Shown piece by piece: positions 42,622 to 51,765 of a stretch of DNA of 64,000 nt. The notes beneath the pieces were generated by a model. It made no database searches and had not been told where the DNA came from. It worked only from the letters and a program-made list of their open reading frames with translations. The number at the start of each line of letters is the position of its first letter. Position 1 is the first letter of the stretch. The stretch is taken from positions 1 through 64,000 of the forward strand of contig CAVQRN010000006.1 in NCBI GenBank assembly GCA_963715255.1. Direction: 5' to 3'. Source of the stretch: JAHEEL01 sp963715255 (GTDB lineage Bacteria > Actinomycetota > Acidimicrobiia > Spongiisociales > UBA5794). A program made the position numbers and the translations under genes.

Positions 42622-42790
42622 CGCCGGCGTCGTCCTGCACACCGGCCCGGAGTCGCAGTGGTCAACGGATCTCCGAAGATGACCGGGCCACCGGTACGAT
42701 CGTCATCACATCACGCATCAGCACGATCCCACACCAATCGCTACCCTATCACTTGATAGGAACGGCTCGGTGAGGAGAGAGGACACGGCC

Positions 42791-43793
42791 ATGGCCTACA
42801 ACCTGAAGAACCGAAGCTTCGTCAAGGAGCTCGATTTCGAGCCAAAGGAGATGGAGTTCCTGCTCGATCTCTCCACTGCTCTCAAGACGGCGAAATATGC
42901 CGGGACCGAGCAGCCGCAACTGTCCGGCAAGAACATCGCCCTCCTCTTCGAGAAGACGTCGACTCGCACCAGGGCCGCATTCGAGGTCGCCGCGTTCGAC
43001 CAGGGCGCACACGTCACCTACTTCGATCCTTCCGGGTCTCAGATGGGTCACAAGGAGTCCATTGCGGACACCGGCCGGGTATTGGGGCGTATGTATGACG
43101 CGCTCGGAGTACCGCGGCTCATGGCAGAAAGATGTCGAGGAGCTCGCCGCGACCGCCGGTGTCCCTGTGTACAACGGCCTCACCGCCGAGTGGCATCCCA
43201 CGCAGATGCTCGCCGATTTCCTCACCATGCACGAGGCAAGCAAGAAGCCGTACAACACAATCTCCTACGCCTTCATGGGTGACCTGCGCTTCAACATGGC
43301 ACGGTCACACATCGTGATGGCCGCCCTCATGGGCAGCGACCTCCGCCTCAGCGGGCCGGCCGAACTCGCACCACCCGCAGACGTGCTCGAAGCGGCGAAC
43401 GAGATCGCAGAGCGCACGGGCGCAACGATCATGGTCACCGAGGACCCGGATGAAGCGGTGCAGGGCGTCGACTTCATCCACACCGACGTGTGGGTCTCAA
43501 TGGGTGAACCGAAGGACGTCTGGACCAGCCGGGTTGACCTCCTCAAGCCGTACCAGGTCAACACCGACCTCATGGCCGCAACCGGCAGCAAAGACACCTA
43601 CTTCATGCATTGCCTGCCCGGCTTCCACGACACCAACACCGTGGTTGGCAAAGACATGATGGAGCACACCAACATGCCGAACGGCCTCGAGGTAACGAAC
43701 GCCGTCTTCGAGTCTCCGGCGAGCATCGTGTTCGACCAGGCAGAGAACCGTCTCCACACGATCAAAGCCGTAATGGTCGCCACGCTGGCGTGA
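42791..43793 (+). CDS. argF: Ornithine carbamoyltransferase, one apparent base insertion
   Basis: A 333-residue enzyme of arginine metabolism that carbamoylates ornithine. The carbamoyl phosphate loop is EKTSTRTRAAFEV (Ser57-Thr-Arg-Thr-Arg61), and the ornithine loop HCLPGFHD is near the end. The joined segment near 43115 should read AL-E-Y-R-G, and an extra G in CTCGGAG shifts the frame there. Removing one base gives exactly 334 codons with the stop. The gene is otherwise perfect, so this is almost certainly a sequencing error. The start ATG at 42791 follows GGAGAGAGGA. The sequence is near the catabolic (ArcB) branch; no arcA or arcC lies nearby. Confidence 0.88.
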
Positions 43794-43983
43794 AGAAGTA
43801 GTCGGTAGTCCGAGGATTCGCCGACGGGCCACGAATCGGCCGCCAGATTCCCGTCACCTCGCCGCCACAGGCCTTCGACGAGCAGATGGAGGCTCCGAGG
43901 CCAGCATCACTACGATGAGACCCGGTTCTCGCCGCACTGCAACCTCAGCCCGTGTAGCTTCTTCTGTCCGAGGGAGGGACTCG

Positions 43984-45492
43984 ATGACGAACAGCGAACG
44001 ACCAGCGCCTGAGCGCGCGCTTGATTGGTCGTCCGCCGATGCGCGAGTACTCGGCGAGGCGGCGGTCGACATATGGACTGAACTGCTCGACCGGCTTCAC
44101 GAAGACCTGCCCGTCGCTCGAAACCGATCCGCCGCAGAGGTGCGGCACGCCGTCACCCTGGAGATCCCGACGGGCCCGATGCCGACCGATGACCTCATCG
44201 CACATCTCCGCACCATGGTCTTCGACGAGTCCATGTATCCCGGCCACCCCGGATTCGTTGCCTACATCAGCGGTGCAGGAACGGTGCCGGGAGCTGCCGC
44301 CGACCTGATCGCCGCCGGCCTGAACCAGAACACCGGAGGATGGCGCCTCTCACCGGCAGCGTCCGAGATCGAGCAACACTTGATGCGCTGGTTCGCATCG
44401 CGACTCGGCATGCCGGAAGGGTCGACCGGCTTCGTCACCTCGGGTGGCGCCATGATGAATCTGATTGCATTGGCCGTTGCGCGAACGAACCGTGCCGGCT
44501 GGGATGTGCGAACCGACGGCATGCGTGCCGGGCCGCAACTCGTCGTGTATCTGTCATCCGAGGTCCACGACACGGTCGACCGTGCAGCTCAGATACTCGG
44601 AATCGGCGATGCCGGCATCCGGCATATCGACGCCGACGGCGACTTCAGGATGAACGTCGCCGCTCTCCGAGAGGCAATCGACGCCGACATCGAAGCAGGA
44701 ATGCGTCCCATCGCGGTCGTCGGATCGGCGGGCACAACCGGAACCGGTGCCATCGATCCGCTCGACGCGATCGCCGACGTGTGCGCCGAACACAACCTCT
44801 GGTTCCATGTCGACGCCGCCTATGGGGGCGCCGCCGCTCTCACGGAACCCCTCCGACACCTCTTCACGGGCATCGAACGTGCAGATTCCATCGGATTCGA
44901 TCCGCACAAGTGGCTCTATACGCCGCTCGCCGGTGCATGCATCCTCGTTCGCGATCCGGCACACCTCGCGGAGGCGTTCACGGTGGACGCCTCATACATC
45001 GTGACCGATGACGAATACACCGGGTGGGGAGTCGACATCTACGCGTTGGGTCCCCACTATTCCCGATCGTTCATGGCGTTGAAGATCTGGGTCTCACTTC
45101 TCGCTCACGGATGGGATGCCTACGAGCGGCGGATCTCCCACGATGTCGCTCTCGCCCACTACCTGCACCGACTCGTCATCGAGCACCCCGAACTCGAGCC
45201 GATGACCGAGCCCGGCCTGTCGATCACCTGCTTCCGCTTCGTGCCCGAGGGTCTCGGCGGCCGATCCGATGCCGACCAGTACCTCGACACGCTCAACGAG
45301 CGCGTGATGTTCGATCTGCAACTCGGTGGCAAGGTCTTTCCTTCGAACGCCAATGTCAACGGTCGGTTCGCTCTGCGGTCCTGCGTCGTGAACTTCCGCA
45401 CCGAAGCGGACACCATGGATGAACTCGTCTCCGAGACGGTGAGGCTCGGGCGCATGCTCGACGGAGATCTTCGGCCCGCCGATCTCCGCTGA
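43984..45492 (+). CDS. PLP-dependent group II decarboxylase family protein
   Basis: A 502-residue pyridoxal-phosphate enzyme. The cofactor lysine is K309 in FDPHKWLYTPLAG. Supporting motifs are GAGTVPGAAADLIAAGLNQN, GFVTSGGAMMNLIAL, VGSAGTTGTGAIDPLDA and HVDAAYGGAAALTEP. It belongs with glutamate, aromatic amino acid and histidine decarboxylases; substrate class is not clear. The start ATG at 43984 follows GAGGGAGGG. It lies next to argF, but no functional link is evident. Confidence 0.88.
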   Translation: MTNSERPAPERALDWSSADARVLGEAAVDIWTELLDRLHEDLPVARNRSAAEVRHAVTLEIPTGPMPTDDLIAHLRTMVFDESMYPGHPGFVAYISGAGTVPGAAADLIAAGLNQNTGGWRLSPAASEIEQHLMRWFASRLGMPEGSTGFVTSGGAMMNLIALAVARTNRAGWDVRTDGMRAGPQLVVYLSSEVHDTVDRAAQILGIGDAGIRHIDADGDFRMNVAALREAIDADIEAGMRPIAVVGSAGTTGTGAIDPLDAIADVCAEHNLWFHVDAAYGGAAALTEPLRHLFTGIERADSIGFDPHKWLYTPLAGACILVRDPAHLAEAFTVDASYIVTDDEYTGWGVDIYALGPHYSRSFMALKIWVSLLAHGWDAYERRISHDVALAHYLHRLVIEHPELEPMTEPGLSITCFRFVPEGLGGRSDADQYLDTLNERVMFDLQLGGKVFPSNANVNGRFALRSCVVNFRTEADTMDELVSETVRLGRMLDGDLRPADLR

Positions 45493-45567
45493 CCGCAACG
45501 ACCCCCGGGTTCCTGTCACACCCACCCCATAGGTTGTCGGTATCACATCCTGTCTGGAGGGGGTACC

Positions 45568-46119
45568 GTGAATGTCACGATGGCAACCACCGAACAACTC
45601 GACCGCACCCCCATGTCGTGGGAGCAATACGAAGCCCTCGACGACGACGTGCGCGGCGAGTACATCGACGGAACGCTCATCATGAGTCCGTCGCCCACTC
45701 GCGAGCATCAACAGGTCGGGTTCAATCTCGGTCGGGCTTTGAAGGAATCTGCGCTGCCCGATGTGGAAGTCGCCCTCGCTTGGGCGTGGAAGACGGGGGC
45801 CGACGAGTTCATCCCGGATGTGATCGTGTTCGACACAACCGAAGAGAACGCTCGTCTGACATCCATCCCGCATCTCGCGGTCGAGGTTCTGTCCACCGAC
45901 CGGGGAGCGGACCTGATCCGCAAGTTCCGCAAGTACGCCGAGGCGGGTCTCCCGAGATACTGGATCGTCGATCTCGATGAGGCCGGTCCCGAGGTCGTCA
46001 CCTATGAGTTGCGGGACGGAGTCTTCGTCGAGACCGGTCGTCATCGCGGCGATACCGAAACCACCCTCGACGTCGGACCAATGACCGTCACCTTCGCCCC
46101 AAACGACCTTCTGGCCTGA
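45568..46119 (+). CDS. Uma2 family (DUF820) putative nuclease-fold protein
   Basis: A 183-residue protein with the PD-(D/E)xK nuclease-like core of the Uma2 family: MSWEQYEALDDDVRGEYIDG, then EFIPDVIVFDTTEENA, then LAVEVLSTDRGADLIRKFRK YA, with the acidic residues Asp and Glu and the downstream Lys in place, then LPRYWIVDLDE. The start is GTG at 45568 with GGAGG seven bases upstream. The family is widespread and often repeated in genomes, with unproven biological role. Confidence 0.85.
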   Translation: MNVTMATTEQLDRTPMSWEQYEALDDDVRGEYIDGTLIMSPSPTREHQQVGFNLGRALKESALPDVEVALAWAWKTGADEFIPDVIVFDTTEENARLTSIPHLAVEVLSTDRGADLIRKFRKYAEAGLPRYWIVDLDEAGPEVVTYELRDGVFVETGRHRGDTETTLDVGPMTVTFAPNDLLA

Positions 46120-46326
46120 CCCGCCTTCGGCGGGCGCCGACGGCAACCGGCGGAGTGTCGCGCTTCTTGCCGGTAGCTGGCAGCTCACGTCTCACGCCTC
46201 ACCGCGCCGCCTGCGAATGCATCCGATTTCCTGCAAGTTCACCGTTCACACGAACACGAGAGGGATTTCTAGCGAGTCTCGGACGGATTCGGATCGAGGA
46301 TGGACACAAGAGGATCCGGGTGTATC

Positions 46327-47547
46327 TCAGCGATCCGTTGTCAGTGACGGACACGGCATCAGAGAGGTCACGCGCGAGCGACAGATTCGCGAAACCGAAC
46401 GCTGCCATGCGGCGATCACCCCGGCTGCGGCCGCGGCGGCGACCGCCGACAACAGCCACATGAGGTCGTAGGAGCCGGTCTGGTCGATGATCGCACCGAA
46501 GATCGGTGGCGCGACCCCCAGACCCGTGAGGAACCCGAACAGCACCACTCCCGAGGCACGACCGGTCGAAGCGACACCGGCTTCCACCATCACGGCGAGC
46601 ATCCCGACCGAGTTCCACGAACTCGACCCGACAGCGATCACCACGGCGGCGGGCCACAGCAGCCACACCGCGGCCGACCCCGATGCGTAGAACAGACCAG
46701 CGGCAGCGATCGAAAGGACGGCCATCGCCCCCAGCGAGCCGCGGAACGCTCCAGATCGCTCAGCGAAGCGGCTCCACAATATCCGCCCCATCACCGCCAC
46801 GAACGCGATCACGGCGGCCGCGATCCCGCCTGCGACCGGCGAGAGACCCAGCGTCTCTTCGACAAAGAGCGGGACCAGATAGGTGACCGCTCCCGAGAAG
46901 CCCATCAGGAACCCGAAGCCGGCAAGCCACCAGATCGCGGCAGGCAGCGGGTCGCGACTCCGCGTTCGATGCTCGACCGATGGTCTCGGTGCGACAGGGA
47001 CCACCCATACCGCTATGGCGGCGAAGATCAACGGGGCCACGGCGACCGTCAGGTAGGCGCCGCGCCAACCCAGCGCAACTGCCAATGTCGGCACGGTCAA
47101 CCCGCCGAGGAAGATCCCTGCCTGAACACCTGATTGCTTCACCCCGGTGATCACGCCGCGCCTTCCGGCGGGAACTTCCTCGGCGATCAGCTTGTTCGTT
47201 GCAGGATTCGCCGCTGCCTGAGAGAACGCGCCGGCGAGGGCCCCAACGAGCAACATGGCGTAGGCGACGGCGGTGCCGAGGATCAGAAACGTCGCCCCGG
47301 CGGTCACGAAGAGAACAATGAGGGCCTTCTTTCCGCCGATCCGGTCGGTGATCCGACCCGCAACCGGAGACAGCACGGCCGCTGCAACGTTCACGATCCC
47401 GAGAACAACACCGAGTTCTGCCCGACTGATCGACAGGTCGTCGATGATGAACGTCGCGAGGATCCCGAGCGATGCTGCCGTGAACGTCGCGGCCCCCATC
47501 GCGATGAACAGCATCGAACCGAAGACGGTGCGGCGAATGTCGCTCAT
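46327..47547 (-). CDS. MFS transporter
   Basis: A 406-residue major facilitator protein with about twelve helices. The N-terminal half includes RITDRIGGKKALIVLF (loop 2-3 signature DRxGRK-like) and GVITGVKQSGVQAGIFLGGL; the C-terminal half includes GFGFLMGFSGAVTYLVPLFV and SGVVLFGFLTGLGVAPPIFG. The first methionine of the mature frame is taken at 47547. Transported substrate is unknown. Confidence 0.85.
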   Translation of the reverse strand: MSDIRRTVFGSMLFIAMGAATFTAASLGILATFIIDDLSISRAELGVVLGIVNVAAAVLSPVAGRITDRIGGKKALIVLFVTAGATFLILGTAVAYAMLLVGALAGAFSQAAANPATNKLIAEEVPAGRRGVITGVKQSGVQAGIFLGGLTVPTLAVALGWRGAYLTVAVAPLIFAAIAVWVVPVAPRPSVEHRTRSRDPLPAAIWWLAGFGFLMGFSGAVTYLVPLFVEETLGLSPVAGGIAAAVIAFVAVMGRILWSRFAERSGAFRGSLGAMAVLSIAAAGLFYASGSAAVWLLWPAAVVIAVGSSSWNSVGMLAVMVEAGVASTGRASGVVLFGFLTGLGVAPPIFGAIIDQTGSYDLMWLLSAVAAAAAAGVIAAWQRSVSRICRSRVTSLMPCPSLTTDR

Positions 47548-47871
47548 CGGAGTTGTCACGAACTGATTCAAGTCGGGTCGCGTGCGGCCGGCATCATCCG
47601 ACCGGTCGAGCGGCGGTAGCCGACTACCCAAGATTCCGGACGGCGGGCGTATTCGCGAGAAGCGTCGTTGGTTCGTCGTGGGCGACCGAGAAGGCGCTCT
47701 CCCGTCTGGGTTCAAGTCCGCGGGTCAATGCGGTGAGGTCGTCGCATCGAATCGACCTCGCATCGGGAGAGTGAACCCTCCCCAAACCAGTAGGGTCGGC
47801 GGACCTCCGACGAACCGAGGACCGAGGACCGATGCCCAATACCACCACGCCGAACCGCTCACACGCCGGCG

Positions 47872-48805
47872 TTGACACGCGCGGTCTGGGTCGAGCTCGG
47901 TCTGATGTCGCTCATGTGGGGCAGCGCCTTCCTCTTCATGAAGGTCGCGGTCCCCACCGTTCCTGCGTTCACGATGACGGCGGCTCGGGGACTGATTGCG
48001 GCGGCGCTCCTCTGGATCGTGATCCGTCTCGTCCGTCGGGACACGAAGGGATCTCGGGGCCGATGGGTGCCGGCACTGGTCCTCGGGACGGTGAGCGGCT
48101 GGCTGCCGAACGTCCTCACCGTGTGGGCACTGCTGCGCCTCGACAGCTCGGTCGCAGGGATGCTCAGTGCGGCAGCACCGATCTTCGTGGTCATCCTGGC
48201 CCATTTCTTCCTCACCAGCGAACGGATCCATGGCGCCCAAGGAGTCGGAATCGTGATCGGTCTCTTCGGTGTCGCGCTCATCATCGGCATCACGCCCGCC
48301 TCTCTCGGTGAGGCGGATCTCGCCGGGCAACTCGCCATGGTCGCCGTCTCGCTCAGCTACGCGAACCGGGACTGTCTACGCACGCAAGATCGGTCCGCAG
48401 AACGCCCCCCGGCTCGCGATGCGTCAGCAGTTCGTCGCCGGATCCGTCGCTCTTCTCGTTGCGTTTGCCCTAGAGCGACCCTGGGATGTTGAGCCCTCTC
48501 CCATCGCTGTGGCAGCCATCATCGGTCTTGCGATTTGGGCAAGCGCGATCCCAATCTGGATCTACTTCCGGATGCTGGCGCACACGAAGGCAGTCACCGT
48601 GTCGCTCGTCGCCTACCTCATCCCTGCAGTCGCAGTGATCCTCGGTGCGCTCATTCTCGGCGAGGCGCTCGACCCGATAGCGGCGATCGGACTCTCCGTC
48701 GTGTTCGCCGGCATCTTCATCACGACCCGCCCACAGCGAATAGTCGCTGCGCCGCCGGTTTCGGCGGCGGGAATCGAACCGGACGAAGGAGTGGTCGGGC
48801 CGTAG
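47872..48805 (+). CDS. EamA/DMT superfamily transporter, one apparent frameshift
   Basis: About 310 residues with ten helices when two frames are joined. The first repeat has LMSLMWGSAFLFMKVAVPTV and GWLPNVLTVWALLRLDSSVA; the second, after a frame change near 48365, has VYARKIGPQNAPRLAMRQQF and a C-terminal end VSLVAYLIPAVAVILGALIL. The start is uncertain: TTG at 47872 or a nearby codon if an extra base lies just upstream. It ends directly against the stop of the next gene on the other strand, with no spacer. Confidence 0.75.
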
Positions 48806-49417
48806 TCAGTTGTTCGCTCCGACACGCACCCGGCCCGGAGGGCTCGTCCGGTATTCGGGGGTGCCACCGCCGGTCGCACCGGGGGGTCGGTTTGGTTCCG
48901 CACGCTGCTGGATCACCCGTATCGCAACGAGCGCAACGATGAGCAGCGCCGATCCGAAGTAGAGACCGACAACGGCGGGGTGACCGGAGTCCGTTCCGGC
49001 CATGATCCCGTGAACCAGTGCCGCAAGGAACGTACCGAAGGCAAGGAAGTGGATCATTCGCCAGGCCTTCTGGCCGATGATGCCTTTCACGTAGAAGCTG
49101 AGAGCCACGATGGCCAACCCGTAGAACGCCATGACGCCGAACGACACGGCCATCGAGTTCCACGAAGCCACTCCGGGAATGAGCACGTCGGCCCAGCCGA
49201 ACTCGATGAAGTCATCCATCGTGAGCGCCACCAGGTGCACCCCGGTGGCGATGAGAGCCCCCAGGCCGAGCGACTCGTGAAACCAGGTGACCGGCTTCGC
49301 CTTGACGGCGCGTCCGAGCACCTTGGTCGAAACAAGGAGACCCCAGATACTCGACGCGGAGAGCAGGGCGAATGCCACGATGCCGGAACCCCGAATGACC
49401 ATCCACTCGACGTTCAT
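48806..49417 (-). CDS. Ferric reductase-like transmembrane protein
   Basis: A 203-residue membrane protein with about five or six helices of the ferric reductase-like (FRD/MsrQ-like) domain: SGIVAFALLSASSIWGLLVS, then KPVTWFHESLGLGALIATGV HLVAL, then IGQKAWRMIHFLAFGTFLAALVHGI. The four histidines, in WFHES, GVHLV, MIHFL and LVHGI, are placed on helices as in di-heme binding proteins of this kind, which move electrons across the membrane. The ATG lies within the ATGA overlap with the ApbE gene, so the two are translated as one unit. This is the last gene of the five-gene operon. Confidence 0.82.
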   Translation of the reverse strand: MNVEWMVIRGSGIVAFALLSASSIWGLLVSTKVLGRAVKAKPVTWFHESLGLGALIATGVHLVALTMDDFIEFGWADVLIPGVASWNSMAVSFGVMAFYGLAIVALSFYVKGIIGQKAWRMIHFLAFGTFLAALVHGIMAGTDSGHPAVVGLYFGSALLIVALVAIRVIQQRAEPNRPPGATGGGTPEYRTSPPGRVRVGANN

Positions 49418-50266
49418 GCTGCAATCTCCAAGCCAGCCGTGCCAAACACGTTTCCGTCATGCCACACAACGAGCGCTCCGCTGATCCAAGGCTGACGATC
49501 AGCCCAGGCGAGCCCATCAGCGCCCCGCAGCAGGATGGCCTTGGCTGCAGCTTCTGCTTCGGCTGCCGTTGCCGTCATCGCGGTGGCAGACAGCACCGGG
49601 CTGCTCGTTGGGCGCATGGTGCGGGGATCGATCAGGTGGTTCGCTTCCCTTCCGCCGATACGCCAGCGCCTGCGGGACACCGAACTGGTGGCGAGCGCAC
49701 CGATCCCGAGGCGGATCGTGGTAGCGGTTTCGTCCCACGGGTCGACGATCTCGACGGTCGTTTCGGGATCCGAGGACCGGACGTCGCCTCCGGCCGATAC
49801 GACGGTCGCGTCGACCGCGCTCGACGGCGAGGTCGCACGTCCACCCTTTGGCGATCCCTCCAAGGTCGATCCTCGTGCCGGGAGACCGTGTGAGCACGGC
49901 GCCCTGTACCGACCACACGGGCTCGGGAACGTGCTCTGTCACGGCATCGTGGTCACGATCGGCAACGGCGGTGAAGGTTCGGTCGTAGCCCCAGGCATTG
50001 ACGGCGCCGCCGACGCCTGCGTCGACCAGCCCGCCCGTGATCGAACGGGCGTGCGCGGCGACCTGAAGGACTCGTGCCATGTTGGGAGAGACGGGCACTC
50101 GGGTCGCTGCACCATCGTTGATCCGGGTCAGTTCGCTCTCCGGCAGAAACCTGCTGCATGAATGTTCGACGTCTTCGAAGAGTTGCCGGGTCGCAGCGAT
50201 GCCACCGTCGGTTGGTGCCGTCACGTCGACGCTCGTGCCCATCGCGGAGAACACGACTCGCTTCAT
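49414..50266 (-). CDS. apbE: FAD:protein FMN transferase (ApbE), one apparent frameshift
   Basis: A flavin transferase of about 283 residues that attaches FMN to threonine or serine of partner proteins outside the cytoplasm. The N-terminus is MKRVVFSAMGTSVDVTAPTD, then LTRINDGAATRVPVSPNMAR and GGLVDAGVGGAVNAWGYDRT, then the flavin-binding motif RIDLGGIAKGWTCDLAVE. The frame changes near 49815, where GVD is expected, and continues as VVSAGGDVRSS then AAAKAILLRGADGLAW to the end. A lost base in a GG run is the simplest explanation. No signal peptide is evident at the N-terminus. It overlaps the genes on both sides by four bases. Confidence 0.85.
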
Positions 50267-50643
50267 GACCCTGAGCTCTTCACGGGTGCGGACACGGCGG
50301 GTGCCGGGGATGCCGCCGCTGCGCTCCCACCGCCGCCGCCGCCCGAAGAGCCTGCGACCACAACGGTGCGCGTCACGACCTGGGGCGGTGGAGGTGCGAC
50401 CGGTGTGTACCGCACCACGACGAGACCGCGGTCCGGCATATCCGGCATCGGAGCGGTTGCCGTCGTGGAAACGATCGTTGTGGTCGGAGGATCGATCGCC
50501 AACGCTGGTTGTGGCTGTTCCACGACATCGGTTGCGGCGGCGTTGGTTCCCATCGCGATCAACGTCGTTCCCCACGCAAGCGAAGCGCCCGTCCACGCCA
50601 GAATCTTGGCCCAGCGCGTCGGGAAGAGCCTCTTCAGGATCAC
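50263..50643 (-). CDS. Small single-pass membrane protein, Pro/Thr-rich
   Basis: A 126-residue protein with a basic start (VILKRLFPTRWAKIL), one N-terminal hydrophobic helix, then an extracellular low-complexity tail rich in Thr, Pro, Val, Ala and Gly (PTTTIVSTTATAPMPDMP, then VAPPPPQVVTRTVVVAGSSG). No domain is recognised. The start is a GTG in the GTGA overlap with the upstream gene, and the stop is in the ATGA overlap with ApbE. It belongs to the operon and could be an anchor, linker or electron-transfer scaffold. Confidence 0.6.
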   Translation of the reverse strand: MILKRLFPTRWAKILAWTGASLAWGTTLIAMGTNAAATDVVEQPQPALAIDPPTTTIVSTTATAPMPDMPDRGLVVVRYTPVAPPPPQVVTRTVVVAGSSGGGGGGSAAAASPAPAVSAPVKSSGS

Positions 50644-51017
50644 GGCGCGTCCTCGCCGGAGTCGTCGATGGCGACCGTCAGCGTGGCGTTCCTCTCGATG
50701 AGGAGTTGAAGCACTGCGGGCGGCAGTCCTTCGCCAACGTCTTCGGGCGCCACGTTTTGGGCGTATCCGTTGGCGTAGAGCACCCGTGTAGCGGCCTCCC
50801 CGACACCGGCAAGAGCCGGTGTCGGGGAGTCGATGGTGACGACAGTGGGCTCGGGCGGAGGGGTCGTCATCATCGGGACCTCGGGAGCGAAGGACTCAGC
50901 TGCCGGGGCCGGGGGCAGCTGCTCGGCAGGAGCGGATCCCATCAACCAGAGCAACGGCACCAAACCGATCACGGCGACGGTAACCCCCGCGGCCGTGGAG
51001 GTGAGGGACGACCGCAT
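50640..51017 (-). CDS. Small single-pass membrane protein, hypothetical
   Basis: A 125-residue protein: MRSSLTSTAAGVTVAVIGLV then a hydrophobic helix, then a Pro/Thr linker (PMMTTPPPEPTVVTIDSP) and a short acidic domain (LYANGYAQNVAPEDVGEGLP, then TLTVAIDDSGEDAP). It lies second in the operon, with a TGATG overlap to the upstream gene and a GTGA overlap to the downstream gene. No family is recognised. A perfect 13-bp hairpin with a four-base loop lies within it at 50798-50827. Confidence 0.6.
   Translation of the reverse strand: MRSSLTSTAAGVTVAVIGLVPLLWLMGSAPAEQLPPAPAAESFAPEVPMMTTPPPEPTVVTIDSPTPALAGVGEAATRVLYANGYAQNVAPEDVGEGLPPAVLQLLIERNATLTVAIDDSGEDAP
50798..50827. repeat. Perfect hairpin inside a coding sequence
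   Basis: CCCCGACACCGGC pairs with GCCGGTGTCGGGG around an AAGA loop. It lies in the linker of the small membrane protein gene and could slow ribosomes or the polymerase; it could also be chance in GC-rich code for Thr/Pro/Ala/Gly. Confidence 0.7.
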
Positions 51018-51636
51018 CAGTCGCCGCCCTCTTCATGCCCCTCGTCCTCTTCGTCGTGATCGTCTTCATACCGATCGTGGTCGTCTTCATACGATCGTCG
51101 TCGTCTTCATACCGATCGTCGTCGTTCGACACGGTGTCAGCGTCGGACACGGCGCCGTCGTCCGAGACGGTGTCGGCGGTTGTTGCCCCTGCCGAGGAGT
51201 CCACGACCGACACGGTGCGAACGACGGGCGGCGGGGCCGGCGGACCTGCAATCTCGAGGCCTTCCTCGGCACAGATCTGGCGGAGGGAATCGAGGGCCGC
51301 CTGCTCGAGGTCGGTGATCGTCGCTGCCGCTTCCCGCTCGACGAGTTCGAGGCCCTCGGCTCCGCATGCGGTTTCGAGATCCGCTCTTGTGGCGGTTGGC
51401 GGCTCGGTGACGAACACCGTCTCGGACGTAGCGGACTCGGTCGTCGTGACCGTGGTCTCCGGTACGTCGACGACGGCCAGGCTTGCCTCATCTCCGTCGG
51501 TCCCGGTCGCCCCACCGTTCGCCATGAGAGCGGTGGCGGCGACGGCACTGAGCGGGATCAGAAGCAATCCCAGGAACAGTGAAATCGTGAACATACTCGA
51601 TCTGGATTGACTGGTTCTCGGTGAGCGACTGGTCAT
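51017..51636 (-). CDS. Membrane protein with Asp/His-rich repeat tail, one apparent frameshift
   Basis: The first gene of the operon. The start ATG at 51636 (MTSRSPRTSQSRSSMFTISL) follows GGAGG. One N-terminal helix (FTISLFLGLLLIPLSAVAAT) is followed by a Thr/Val-rich stretch, a helical segment (RADLETACGAEGLELVEREA, TDLEQAALDSLRQICAEEGL), a Ser/Ala-rich part (VVDSSAGATTADTVSDDG) and tandem repeats of RYEDD/RYEDDHD ending EEDEGHEEGGD. One repeat lacks a C (CATACGATCG where the others read CATACCGATCG near 51093), which shifts the frame; restoring it brings the stop to 51017, overlapping the next start. The tail is strongly acidic with His, so metal binding is plausible. About 207 residues. 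Confidence 0.6.
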
Positions 51637-51765
51637 GGTTCCTCCATCGGTTTCTTCAACACGAACACGGACAGTGGTCGTATTCAACGATATGGAGGGA
51701 TAACGGCGCGATAAGCGCGCGTAAAGTAGTTGATAGGTGTTCCGATCGGCGGTGGCCCCAGGTGG

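Noticed and set aside
49517..50596. 359-codon minus-strand frame as one gene
   Set aside because: It mixes an unlikely leader with ApbE and breaks within the flavin transferase core; the gene is better read as two frames of ApbE starting at 50266.
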